Of a stretch of DNA of 64,000 nt, positions 29,063 through 37,208 are shown one piece after another; positions within the stretch are counted from its first letter, which is position 1; every line of letters starts with the position of its first letter. Source of the DNA: Aureimonas sp. SA4125 (GTDB taxonomy: Bacteria; Pseudomonadota; Alphaproteobacteria; Rhizobiales; Rhizobiaceae); assembly GCF_019973775.1 (NCBI RefSeq), contig NZ_AP025032.1:3286001-3350000 (forward strand), read 5' to 3'. Below the pieces are notes generated by a model, which worked only from the letters and a program-made list of their open reading frames with translations, did no database searches and was not told where the DNA came from. A program made the position numbers and the translations under genes.

Positions 29063-30262
29063 ATGCCGTTTCCACGCCGCGCCGCCGCTGCCCTCGCACT
29101 GACCCTTGCCGTTCCCTCGCTCGCCTCCGCCCAGACCGCGGGCTGCGGGGGTGATTTCGGAAACTTTCTGGCGGGAGTCCAGCAGGAGGCTTTGGGTTCA
29201 GGCATCTCCGAGGACGCGGTGCGGCGCTCGATGGCGCGCATCGGCTCCGCGCCGGATGCAAAGGTTCTGAGCCGGGACCGGTCGCAGGGCGTCTTCAGCC
29301 AGACCTGGGGCGAATTTTCGGGCCGCATGGCCAACGCCTCGCGCCTGAAGCAGGGCAAGGCCAATCTGCAGAAATACGCCTCGACCTTCACCCGCATCGA
29401 GGCAGAGACGGGCGTCCCCGGCCCCGCCATCGCCGCCTTCTGGGGCCTTGAGACCGACTATGGCGCCGTCCTTGGCGACTTCAACACGTTGTCGGCGCTC
29501 GCGACCCTTGCCCATGACTGCCGCCGTCCGGAGCTTTTCCGGCCGCATCTCATCGCCGCGATGCGCGTCGTCGATGCCGGCTATCTCGCTCCCGAGCAGA
29601 TGAAGGGTGCCTGGGCCGGCGAACTCGGCCAGACGCAGATCCTGCCCGAGGAATATCTGAAGTTTGGCACCGATGCCGACAACAACGGGACCGTCGATCT
29701 CCTCTCCGATACGCCCGACGTCTTGGCCACGACGGCGAAGTTCATGCAGTCACTCGGCTGGCGCGCCGGCGAGCCCTGGCTCGAAGCGGTGACGGTGCCG
29801 GAGAATTTCCCCTGGGAGCGCGCCGCTCTTGTCAACAAGGAGCCGCGCAGCGAATTCGCCGCGCTGGGGGTCACCAAGGCGGATGGCAGCGCGCTGGAGA
29901 GCGACGCCCTCCCGGCCGCGCTGGTGCTGCCGATGGGTCGCGGCGGGCCGGCCTTCCTCGCCTTCCCCAACTTCGACGTCTACCTCGCCTGGAACAACTC
30001 GCTCGTCTACTCGCTGACCGCCGGATACTTCTCGACCCGCCTCGCCGGCGCGCCGCCGGTCGACATGGGCTCGCCGCAGCCTGGCCTCTCCGTCGACGAG
30101 ATGAAGGCGCTGCAGTCGAAACTTGCCGGGCGCGGCTACGAGGTCGGCAAGGTCGACGGCATTCTCGGCGGCAACACCCGCAATGCCGTCCGGCAGGAAC
30201 AGATCCGGCTCGGCATGCCTGCCGATGGCTGGCCGACGGCCGACCTGCTGGCGGCCATCTAG
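29063..30262 (+). CDS. Lytic murein transglycosylase (MltB family) with peptidoglycan-binding domain
   Basis: Periplasmic enzyme cleaving murein to 1,6-anhydro-MurNAc products. 399 residues from the ATG at 29063, with GAAGGA upstream; the longer frame to 28922 overlaps the GH25 gene. It has a signal peptide with AxA-type cleavage (ASA-QTAG, about residue 23), an SLT_2 domain at about 30-320 with the catalytic Glu130 in FWGLETDYGAVLG, GELGQTQILPEEYLKFG, YFSTRLAG, and a C-terminal PG_binding_1 domain at about 335-397 (LQSKLAGRGYEVGKVDGILG). Together with the amidase and GH25 genes it makes three murein hydrolases next to the synthesis cluster. Confidence 0.94.
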   Translation: MPFPRRAAAALALTLAVPSLASAQTAGCGGDFGNFLAGVQQEALGSGISEDAVRRSMARIGSAPDAKVLSRDRSQGVFSQTWGEFSGRMANASRLKQGKANLQKYASTFTRIEAETGVPGPAIAAFWGLETDYGAVLGDFNTLSALATLAHDCRRPELFRPHLIAAMRVVDAGYLAPEQMKGAWAGELGQTQILPEEYLKFGTDADNNGTVDLLSDTPDVLATTAKFMQSLGWRAGEPWLEAVTVPENFPWERAALVNKEPRSEFAALGVTKADGSALESDALPAALVLPMGRGGPAFLAFPNFDVYLAWNNSLVYSLTAGYFSTRLAGAPPVDMGSPQPGLSVDEMKALQSKLAGRGYEVGKVDGILGGNTRNAVRQEQIRLGMPADGWPTADLLAAI

Positions 30263-30467
30263 TCTGACATCTGCCGCGTCAAGGTACGAGCGGACCGGCT
30301 GCGTTGTCTGCCGCCGGGGCCGGGGCGCCGATGCTGGTCCGGCACGGCCTCGGACCGCCGAGGCTGACGCCTCTCGATGACCCCACCACACCGTGATCGG
30401 CATCTGGATTGCGCCCCGCCCGCCGGGCGCCTACGCCCGTCCGGCGAACGGCAAGGAGACAATCGTC

Positions 30468-30896
30468 ATGCGTTTGATTCTGGCAGCAATCATCGGCTCC
30501 GCGCTCTATATGGCCCCGGCTTGCGCCGCGGACCTCGCCCTCACCATCGAGGGCGCCCGCAGCACCGATGGTACGGTGGCGATCTGCCTCTGGTCGGACG
30601 GCCAGAACTTTCCCGACTGCGCCAAGTCGCGCACCGCGGAACGCCGCGAGATCCCCGCAGGTGCACTCGGCCGCTCGATCGTCTTCGAGGGGCTTAAGCC
30701 CGGCACCTTCGCCATCACCGCGCTTCACGACGAGAACGACAATGGCCGGCTCGACACGAACCTGATCGGTATCCCGAAGGAGGGTATCGCCGTTTCCAAC
30801 GATGCCATGCCGAAATTCTCCGCGCCGCGCTTCGCCGAGACGTCCTTCGCGCTGACCGGCGATGCGAGCCAGCGCATCACTCTCGTCTACCGCTAG
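30468..30896 (+). CDS. DUF2141 periplasmic protein
   Basis: 142 residues from the ATG at 30468, with AAGGAG upstream. It has a signal peptide (MRLILAAIIGSALYMAPACA-A) and then a beta-rich DUF2141 domain: ADLALTIEGARSTDGTVAICLW near the start, GRSIVFEGLKPGTFAITALHDENDNGRLDTNLIGIPKEG, and SNDAMPKFSAPRF. The HDENDNGKLDTN..GIPxEG signature is diagnostic of the family. Molecular role unknown. It stands alone, 205 bases after the transglycosylase. Confidence 0.88.
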   Translation: MRLILAAIIGSALYMAPACAADLALTIEGARSTDGTVAICLWSDGQNFPDCAKSRTAERREIPAGALGRSIVFEGLKPGTFAITALHDENDNGRLDTNLIGIPKEGIAVSNDAMPKFSAPRFAETSFALTGDASQRITLVYR

Positions 30897-31004
30897 CGTT
30901 TCGGGCAATTTTCGGGGATCGCGCGAAACGTTGGCTCTCAAATTGCCGCGCCGGATACTGCGAAAAACCGATTCCCACTTCTTCGCCCGGCGCTCTGGGC
31001 AGGA
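30897..31004. repeat. Possible relic of a Rhizobiales intergenic mosaic repeat
   Basis: No gene. The segment around 30940-30999 (GCGAAAAACCGATTCCCACT, then TTCGCCCGGCGCTCTGG) looks like the short extragenic repeat units that recur in Rhizobiales genomes. Resemblance is from memory and only one copy was noticed. Confidence 0.35.
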
Positions 31005-31287
31005 CTACGACCACTCGAAGCCGAGCGGCGCCTCCCTGAAGGCGAAGCGATCGAGATGCGTCGCGACGACCCCCTTCATGCGCTCCAGGACGGGCCGGAT
31101 CGTCTGCCGTGATGCCGACCACCAGGGCCTCCGGCTCTGCCCGCATGACCCCAACGGCTTCTGGGAAGCGCACGGTACCTTCGTCCGGCGTGAGGGTGAC
31201 ATCGAGCTTGTCCGCCCAGTGCTTGCAGAGTTGCTGCAGGTATCGGCTGGCATTTGCGGTCGGAACGCGCGCGGCGGATTCGGCCAT
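31005..31287 (-). pseudogene. DUF2218 protein, broken by a one-base insertion
   Basis: The frame from the ATG at 31287 reads as a normal DUF2218 N-terminus (ARVPTANASRYLQQLCKHW, then VRFPEAVGVMRAE) up to GITADDPAR. The conserved C-terminal half (LERMKGVVATHLDRFAF, REAPLGFEW) is in another frame that ends at 31005. Removing one of the two G at 31088-31089 (CC on the coding strand) joins them as DDPARLERMKGVV, giving a full-length protein of about 93 residues. Without that change, translation runs on to 30877 with an unrelated tail. It follows padR with only a two-base gap and was presumably co-transcribed. This could be a recent mutation or a sequencing error. Confidence 0.85.
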
Positions 31288-31289
31288 GG

Positions 31290-31880
31290 TCAAAGCCTCT
31301 CGATCTTGCGCGCGACCTCGTCGATCATGGCAGCGATGTCGAAGGCAATCTCCTTGTCGGCGCTCGCCGTTGCAAGCCGCTGCTGCAATGCCATTTTGAG
31401 GTTCTGCATCGCGCGGCGGATCGGCGCGGAATCGGTCCTTTCGCTGAACTGCGCGAGCGCCGCCAGCCGTGCCATGGCGACGTCGACCGCATCGCGGTTG
31501 TCCGCGAGATGCTGGCGCCCCTCCCCGGTGATGGCGAGCAGCTTTCGCGCGCCGTCCGACTTCTGCTCCTCGACCAGGCCCATATCGCCGAGCAGAGTGA
31601 GGGTCGGATAGACGACGCCGGGGCTGGGTGCATAGGCCTTGCCGCTGCGGGCCTCGATCTCGCGAATGAGATCGTAGCCATGCCGGGGCTGCTCCTCGAT
31701 CAGCTTCAGCAGCACGAGCCGAAGCTCGCCGCCGTCGAAGACACGCTGACGGCGCCCCTCTCGACCAAATCCGCGCGGCGGCTCGTCCGCGCCCCGGCGG
31801 GGGCCATGAGGGCCGGCGTGCCGATCATCCCGGCAACCGCGGCTGAGGGGAGAATGGGAGTGATGATGATATCCAAACAT
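31290..31880 (-). CDS. PadR-family transcriptional regulator
   Basis: 196 residues from the ATG at 31880. The N-terminus is His/Gly/Arg-rich (FGYHHHSHSP and HAGPHGPRRG), common in this PadR subgroup and possibly metal-binding. The winged helix follows at about residues 55-135: FDGGELRLVLLKLIEEQPRH, GYDLIREIEARSGKAYAPSP, GVVYPTLTLLGDMGLV, then LLAITGEGRQHLADN. The C-terminus is a helical dimerisation region. A 16-bp palindrome 30 bases upstream (31910-31925) is the likely autoregulatory operator. It is followed by the broken DUF2218 gene. Confidence 0.9.
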   Translation of the reverse strand: MFGYHHHSHSPLSRGCRDDRHAGPHGPRRGADEPPRGFGREGRRQRVFDGGELRLVLLKLIEEQPRHGYDLIREIEARSGKAYAPSPGVVYPTLTLLGDMGLVEEQKSDGARKLLAITGEGRQHLADNRDAVDVAMARLAALAQFSERTDSAPIRRAMQNLKMALQQRLATASADKEIAFDIAAMIDEVARKIERL

Positions 31881-31897
31881 GTACGATCGCTCCAATG

Positions 31898-31925
31898 TAT
31901 CTTGGAGCTCTAAGATATATCTTAG
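31898..31925. promoter_or_regulatory. PadR operator: palindrome CTAAGATATATCTTAG plus an extra half-site
   Basis: A perfect 16-bp palindrome at 31910-31925, flanked on the gene side by another TATCTT half-site at 31898, in a GC-rich genome. It lies 18-45 bases upstream of padR. Its TATCTTA half-sites match operators known for PadR-like repressors, so autoregulation is likely. Confidence 0.75.
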
Positions 31926-31989
31926 ATAGGGCGCGTCAAGTCCGCTTCCTGTCGATGCTGTTCCCGGTCTTCGGTCTATTCCGGCACCG

Positions 31990-33447
31990 TCACGACAACA
32001 GGTCCGGGGTCCGGGCGCCGCGCTCGCCGACATGTCGAGGCCATGTTTCGGCGTGCGCCGCCGGCTCCTTTGGCAAGGCCTCGCCTCGCCCGTCCATCGC
32101 GGACCGGCCGGCAGCCCGTCTCAGCCGCTGGCGGCGCCGTGCCCGCTTGATCGCCCGAACCCGCAGCCGCAGCCATTGCCAGACGTCCTCGGCGGCATCC
32201 CTGCCCCGCCCCATCTGGGACCGCGGGGCGGCGTAGACTTCGGCCAGCGCCTTGCGAAACTCGGTGATTCCGTAACGGGCCTCGCCCTCGATCCGCCGCA
32301 TGATGAACATCCATGCCGGCGAGACCAGAAGCGTCACCGCCGTCACTGCGATGGCAAGGCGGTAGACGTCGTCGCCGATCGCCCCGGAAGCGAAGGCGGC
32401 GGCCGCGAGAATGAATGAGAACTCGCCGATCTGCGCCATCGCCAGCCCCGCCTCCACCGCCGTCTTGTGCGGTAGGCCGGCCAGCCTGATGAGGGCGATG
32501 TTGAACACCGTCTTGGCGACGACCACGAACAGCGAGGCGATCAGGACGAGGCGCCAGTTCTCGGCAATGAAGGTCAGATCGATCAGGAGGCCGATCGACA
32601 GGAAGAAGACGACGAGAAGAACGCTCTGGATCGGTTCGATCACCGGGATGACCCTGCCGCGCAGCGTCGACGAGCCGATCACGAGGCCTGCGATGAAGGC
32701 GCCATAGGCCGGCGACAGGCCAAGGACGCCCGAGATGGACGCGGCGGCAAAGCAGAAGGCGATAGAGCCGAGCGCCAGGATCTCGACATTGTTTTCGACC
32801 GCCGCGGCGAACGACCATCGCAACTTGGGGCGGCGCCCGAGATACCAGAGCAGCACCGCCAAGAGGCCGACGGCCACCGCGATCTTGACGACGATGCCGA
32901 GCCAGCTGGCCTCGCTGCTCCCGCCCAGAGACGTCGCCAGGATCAGCATCGGAACCACCGCGATGTCCTGCGCGATGAGGACGCCGACGGTGATCCGGCC
33001 GACATCGGTTCTCAGCTCGCCGATCTCCTCCAGCACCTTCATGGCCACCACCGTCGACGACAGAGCGATGATGAACCCGAGGATGATGGCCTCGGGATAG
33101 GTCGCGGAAGAGACGGCCTTCAGGCCGAAGGAGATCGCCATCGCCGCCAGAAGCTGGCCGCCCGCGATCTTCATCGCCGGCTTCAGCGTCTGCACGAAAG
33201 CTTTCAGCGACAACTCCATGCCGATGAAGAACAAGAGCATCAGGACGCCCATTTCGGCCAGGGCCGATACATTGGCGGAATCGCCGATCACGCCGAGACC
33301 CGTCGGCCCGAGAGCGACGCCTGCGAGAATGAAGCCGACCATCGGCGGCTGCTTCAGGCGCATCAGAAACAGCCCGGCCGTCACCGCGACGACGATGACG
33401 AAGGCCACCTGGACCAGACCTGTGCCGTGCGCCGCCGCTTCTTCCAA
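31990..33447 (-). CDS. CPA2-family cation:proton antiporter (KefB/YbaL type, no RCK domain)
   Basis: Na+/H+ exchanger-fold membrane protein of the monovalent cation:proton antiporter-2 family. 485 residues from TTG 33447, with GGGGAG upstream. About 12 helices span residues 10-390: MRLKQPPMVGFILAGVALGP, LLFFIGMELSLKAF, IALSSTVVAMKVLEE, GVLIAQDIAVVPML (the family Gln-Asp), SPAYGAFIAGLVIGSS and LAMAQIGEFSFILA. The cytoplasmic tail is short and Arg-rich, with none of the RCK/TrkA-N nucleotide-binding domain of KefB/KefC, so glutathione or NAD gating is not expected. Ion specificity cannot be read. Confidence 0.88.
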   Translation of the reverse strand: MEEAAAHGTGLVQVAFVIVVAVTAGLFLMRLKQPPMVGFILAGVALGPTGLGVIGDSANVSALAEMGVLMLLFFIGMELSLKAFVQTLKPAMKIAGGQLLAAMAISFGLKAVSSATYPEAIILGFIIALSSTVVAMKVLEEIGELRTDVGRITVGVLIAQDIAVVPMLILATSLGGSSEASWLGIVVKIAVAVGLLAVLLWYLGRRPKLRWSFAAAVENNVEILALGSIAFCFAAASISGVLGLSPAYGAFIAGLVIGSSTLRGRVIPVIEPIQSVLLVVFFLSIGLLIDLTFIAENWRLVLIASLFVVVAKTVFNIALIRLAGLPHKTAVEAGLAMAQIGEFSFILAAAAFASGAIGDDVYRLAIAVTAVTLLVSPAWMFIMRRIEGEARYGITEFRKALAEVYAAPRSQMGRGRDAAEDVWQWLRLRVRAIKRARRRQRLRRAAGRSAMDGRGEALPKEPAAHAETWPRHVGERGARTPDLLS

Positions 33448-33621
33448 GACGCATCTCCCCGTAGCGGCCGACAGCCCCTGCCCCCGCAGCGAGGGTTAGG
33501 AACCAACACTGCGGCTCCATCATGGTGCGTTGCGGGATAAGGATTGGTTGCGTACGGCAGGAAGCGGAGAATGAACCTTCCAATCCCCGGCGAGTTGCAT
33601 AACGCAAGCCAGGAGCAACAG

Positions 33622-34056
33622 ATGATCGACAGGACCATGCCGAAGGACGACTTTGCAGATCTCGACCGGGAGGGGCGGCTGCGGAGGCTTCGACGCATCG
33701 CGAGGATCGCCCGGCTGATGGACACCGCGGTCGGCATTCCCTTCACCCGCATGCGCTTCGGACTGGATTCGGTGCTCGGCCTTGTTCCCGGTATCGGCGA
33801 CGCCGCGGGCGGTCTGGTCGGCCTCTACATGATCAACGAGGCGCGCCGCCTGGGCCTGCCCACGCACAAGCTTCTCGCGATGGCAGGCAATGTCGGCGTC
33901 GACACGATCGTCGGCTCTGTGCCGCTTCTCGGCGACATCTTCGACGTCTACTTCAAATCGCACCGGCGCAATGCCAATCTCATCCTCGACCATTTTGGCG
34001 ACGACGGCGCCGATCTCGGCCCGCGAGAGATGAAAGACATCACGCCCAAGCGCTGA
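33622..34056 (+). CDS. DUF4112 membrane-associated protein
   Basis: 144 residues from the ATG at 33622, chosen for AGGAG six bases upstream; an in-frame ATG at 33571 is less well supported. The DUF4112 core has TRMRFGLDSVLGLVPGIGDA, GLVGLYMINEARRLGLPTH and VDTIVGSVPLLGDIFDVYFK, giving two hydrophobic hairpins. Function is unknown for the family. The gene is tail-to-tail with the HD-GYP gene, with three bases between stops. Confidence 0.85.
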   Translation: MIDRTMPKDDFADLDREGRLRRLRRIARIARLMDTAVGIPFTRMRFGLDSVLGLVPGIGDAAGGLVGLYMINEARRLGLPTHKLLAMAGNVGVDTIVGSVPLLGDIFDVYFKSHRRNANLILDHFGDDGADLGPREMKDITPKR

Positions 34057-34059
34057 ACG

Positions 34060-35490
34060 TCAGGCGGTTAGGGAGAGGGCCGGCGTTCGCATGACGGGAG
34101 GCTCGCAGGGCGCGGGCTCGAGCTGTTCGGTAACCCGCACGAGAGCGAGATAGCAGAGGGGATCGATGGATGTGCCGATCTCCCGCGCCATGATCCCAAG
34201 AGCCGTCGATAAAGGGATCGCGGCGCGGTACGGCCGCTCCGCGGTCAAGGCATCGAAAATGTCGGCCGCAGTGACAATGCGCGTCTCGATCGAGATGTCC
34301 TCGCCTTTCAATCCCCGCGGATAGCCGCTCCCGTCGAGCTTCTCGTGGTGGCTGCCCGCAATCGAGGCCATCCCCGAGAAGACGGCGATGCGCGACAGAA
34401 TTGCTTCGCCACGCGCCGAATGGTCCTTCATCAGCACCCACTCCTCGTCATCGAGCTTGGCTGGCTTGTCGAGGATCTCGTTGGAGACGCCGAGCTTGCC
34501 GATATCGTGCAGCAGGGCTGCGCGCACCAGCCAGCGACGGCGCGCGTCGGGCATATCCATCTCGCGGGCGATCAGATCCGTGAACAGCGCCACGCGCTTG
34601 CTGTGGCCACTGGTAAAGGGGCTCTTGGCGTCGATGACCTGGGCGAAACCGTCGGCGATGTCGTCAAGAAGATCATCGTCTACCGTCCGCATCTCGCCGC
34701 TCGGCTCCAGATCGTAGACACGTGCCTCGATATCGGGACTGCCGAGGGTCTCCCAGAAGGACGACCTGTCGCCCAACGATTGCAGCACGGCGACGAGCGC
34801 GGGGTCGAACCATGTTCCCGACCGCCGGGAAACTTCGCGCAGGGCCGCCTTCGCCCCAGCAGCGGTATGGAAGACGTCGACGACCTGTGCTAGAAGGGCA
34901 ATTCGTGCCAGCAGCGAGATCCTGTCACCGGCAAGGCCGAGTGGCTGGCCGCCGCCGTTCCAGTGCTCGTCGAGAGCAAGGATCGCCTGCGAGACGGCGG
35001 CAGAGAACCCCATCTGGCGGGCGATGTCGGCGCCGCGGTGGCACCGCGTCTCGATCAGCTCGTGCTCGATGCCGCCGCCGTTCATCGCGAGGTTGAGAAT
35101 GGTCTTCAACCGTGTCGCGAGCCCCGACTTCACCGCGGTGTTTGACACGACAAAGCGCAGGATCTGCGGCAGGCTGTCGTCGATGAGCTTGACGTTGCGC
35201 TTGAAGGTCTGGTCGTTGGAGACGTAGAGCTGGCATATCCGCGCGGCATTGCTGCTACAGCCCAGATCCTTGAGCAACAGCGCATAGTAGAGATCGGACA
35301 GGTCCGTAACGGTGAGGCCGAGGGCCTCGCCGACATGCATGCCGATCCAGCAGCAGCGCACGCTATGGCCCGCCGGCTGCCCGTCCGTCATATCCAGGGC
35401 GTGGCTGAGAGCACTGATGATCTCGGCCAGGCGGAGGGTCGAATCCCCCTGTTCGATCGTGTTCGCCGTTCGTCGCAAGGTGTCGTTCAT
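34060..35490 (-). CDS. Tandem HD-GYP protein (c-di-GMP phosphodiesterase; N-terminal HD degenerate)
   Basis: 476 residues from the ATG at 35490; a TTG at 35511 is an alternative. The C-terminal domain (about residues 285-450) is a complete HD-GYP: SGHSKRVALFTD, LLHDIGKLGVSNEILDKPAK, SHHEKLDGSGYPRGLKGED, then DIFDALTAERPYR. The N-terminal half (about 30-220) repeats the layout in weaker form: AGHSVRCCWIGMHVGEALGL, LLKDLGCSSN where the HD pair is KD, and DEHWNGGGQPLGLAGDRISL in place of the GYP segment. So the first domain is probably regulatory. c-di-GMP hydrolysis is inferred from the intact domain. It is divergent from an HWE kinase hybrid. Confidence 0.9.
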   Translation of the reverse strand: MNDTLRRTANTIEQGDSTLRLAEIISALSHALDMTDGQPAGHSVRCCWIGMHVGEALGLTVTDLSDLYYALLLKDLGCSSNAARICQLYVSNDQTFKRNVKLIDDSLPQILRFVVSNTAVKSGLATRLKTILNLAMNGGGIEHELIETRCHRGADIARQMGFSAAVSQAILALDEHWNGGGQPLGLAGDRISLLARIALLAQVVDVFHTAAGAKAALREVSRRSGTWFDPALVAVLQSLGDRSSFWETLGSPDIEARVYDLEPSGEMRTVDDDLLDDIADGFAQVIDAKSPFTSGHSKRVALFTDLIAREMDMPDARRRWLVRAALLHDIGKLGVSNEILDKPAKLDDEEWVLMKDHSARGEAILSRIAVFSGMASIAGSHHEKLDGSGYPRGLKGEDISIETRIVTAADIFDALTAERPYRAAIPLSTALGIMAREIGTSIDPLCYLALVRVTEQLEPAPCEPPVMRTPALSLTA

Positions 35491-35511
35491 GTCGCTAGCA
35501 TTAGCATCCAA

Positions 35512-35726
35512 TTGCTGACGTGCGGCTTACGCTAAGCCATCCCGGAACGGCCACTTCGCTGGTAGGGTTAACCGATTGACTTCATGCCTCCATTGCAGGC
35601 GACACGAAACACACCGCCCGCCAATGCACCTAGTCAACAAAACAAATATTAAAATTATCTTATCAATTCCTCCATTTGACGGCCAATGCTTCGTATTTAT
35701 ACTTTTAACTTCGCGCAGGAGTTTGC
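35512..35726. promoter_or_regulatory. AT-rich divergent control region
   Basis: About 215 bases between the divergent HD-GYP and HWE-kinase genes. Bases 35620-35715 are strikingly AT-rich for this genome (ATATTAAAATTATCTTATC at 35647-35665) and contain TTAA-N7-TTAT (35649-35663), one base short of a CtrA full site. It probably holds the promoters of both genes. Confidence 0.5.
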
Positions 35727-37169
35727 ATGACCGACAATCGAAGCGTGATCGATCTCGGCTCAAGGGACGTGCTTGAGGCTAAAAAGCGGCTTGAGGCGAT
35801 TGTCTCCAGTGCAATGGATGCCATCATTACTGTCGACGAGCGGCTGGAGATCATCCTGTTCAATCCGGCAGCGGAACTGATGTTCGGCATTGCGAGCAAC
35901 AAGGCGGTCGGTCTGCCGATCTCGACCTTTATCCCACTCAGATTCCGCGACGGCCATGACCAGCATATCCGTCGCTTCCAAGACACCGGTGTCACCGGGC
36001 GGCGCATGGGTGCCCTCGGCGCGATCAGCGGGATGCGCTCGAACGGCGAAGAGTTTCGAGTGGAGGCGTCGATCTCGCAGATCGATGTCAGCGGCGAGCG
36101 GCTCTCGACTGTCATCCTGCGCGACATTACCGAGCGGCTCGCCAACGAGGAGGCGCGTATCCTCCTCGCCCGCGAGGTCGACCATCGCGCCAAGAACGCT
36201 CTTGCCGTCGTCCAGGCGATCATCGCCCTGACCACTGCAGACACCAAGGAGGAGTTCATCGCCGCCATCAGCGGACGCATGGACGCGCTCGCCCGCGCCC
36301 ACAGTCTCCTGGCGCAGAACAGCTGGAAGGGCGGCGACCTGGTGAAGATCGTCGCCGACGAGACGGAGGCCTATCACAGGCCGGGTCAGATCGTCTTTCG
36401 CGGCGGCAACGTCGTCGTCACCGCCAATGCGGTCCAGCCGATCAGCCTTCTCGTCCACGAACTGGCGACCAATGCAGTGAAATACGGTGCCCTTTCGAGA
36501 GTTTCGGGCAGGGTCGAGGTCGCCTGGAACGTGATGCCGGGAGGAGACCTTGAAATGCGCTGGACCGAGTCGGGCGGTCCGGCTGTCAAGCGATCGGCGT
36601 CGACCGGTTTCGGCACGACGCTGATCAAGACCGTGCTGCGTCAGCTCGAAGGCGAGGTCAATACCGAGTGGTCCGAACAGGGCATCCTGGTTCGGATCCG
36701 TCTGCCCAAGGCGGTCTTCAAGCTTCTTCGCAAGGAGCCCGTGACGCAGCGGGACGATCCGGAAAACGGGGCGGACCCATCGAAACAGCTGCCGCAACTG
36801 ATGATCGTCGAGGATGAACTGCTTGTCGCCATGGGCATGGCGACGGGACTGCGCTCTCAGGGCTGGGACATCATCGGCCCCGCAGGTTCGCTCGACGAAG
36901 CCTATCGCCTGCTCTCCGGCGAGATCCAACCCGACGTCGCCATGCTGGATATCAACCTCAATGGCACGCCCGTCTATCCCCTCGCCGGTCTCCTGCAGAC
37001 GCGCGGCATCCCTTTCCTGTTCTGCAGCGGCTACGAGACTCCCGATCGCGAGCCGCGCTTCCAGCACTGCCCGCTCGTGCGCAAGCCTGCAAACCTGCGC
37101 ATCCTGGACCAGGAATTGCGGCATCTCGTCAGCAACCATGCTGGCAGCAGAAGCGACATGGCGATTTAA
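35727..37169 (+). CDS. PAS-HWE sensor histidine kinase with C-terminal receiver domain
   Basis: 480-residue soluble hybrid kinase; AGGAG lies five bases before the ATG. A PAS domain occupies about residues 15-140 (AMDAIITVDERLEIILFNPA). The HWE-type kinase core covers about 145-335: EVDHRAKNALAVVQAII with the phospho-His, LARAHSLLAQNSWKGGDL, HELATNAVKYGALS, MRWTESGGP (the WxE element) and GFGTTLIK. A receiver domain follows at about 358-470 (MIVEDELLVAMGMA, phospho-acceptor Asp in VAMLDINLNG, switch Lys in LVRKPAN). No DNA-binding output domain is present, so it probably signals through a phosphorelay or to the divergent HD-GYP protein; the latter is inference. Confidence 0.92.
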   Translation: MTDNRSVIDLGSRDVLEAKKRLEAIVSSAMDAIITVDERLEIILFNPAAELMFGIASNKAVGLPISTFIPLRFRDGHDQHIRRFQDTGVTGRRMGALGAISGMRSNGEEFRVEASISQIDVSGERLSTVILRDITERLANEEARILLAREVDHRAKNALAVVQAIIALTTADTKEEFIAAISGRMDALARAHSLLAQNSWKGGDLVKIVADETEAYHRPGQIVFRGGNVVVTANAVQPISLLVHELATNAVKYGALSRVSGRVEVAWNVMPGGDLEMRWTESGGPAVKRSASTGFGTTLIKTVLRQLEGEVNTEWSEQGILVRIRLPKAVFKLLRKEPVTQRDDPENGADPSKQLPQLMIVEDELLVAMGMATGLRSQGWDIIGPAGSLDEAYRLLSGEIQPDVAMLDINLNGTPVYPLAGLLQTRGIPFLFCSGYETPDREPRFQHCPLVRKPANLRILDQELRHLVSNHAGSRSDMAI

Positions 37170-37208
37170 GACGCGCTTACGGCGCCGATGGGTTGACGGT
37201 CGCGGCGC

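Noticed and set aside
35649..35663. TTAA-N7-TTAT as a fourth CtrA site
   Set aside because: One mismatch in a locally AT-rich stretch where such matches are expected by chance; mentioned only as part of the divergent control region.
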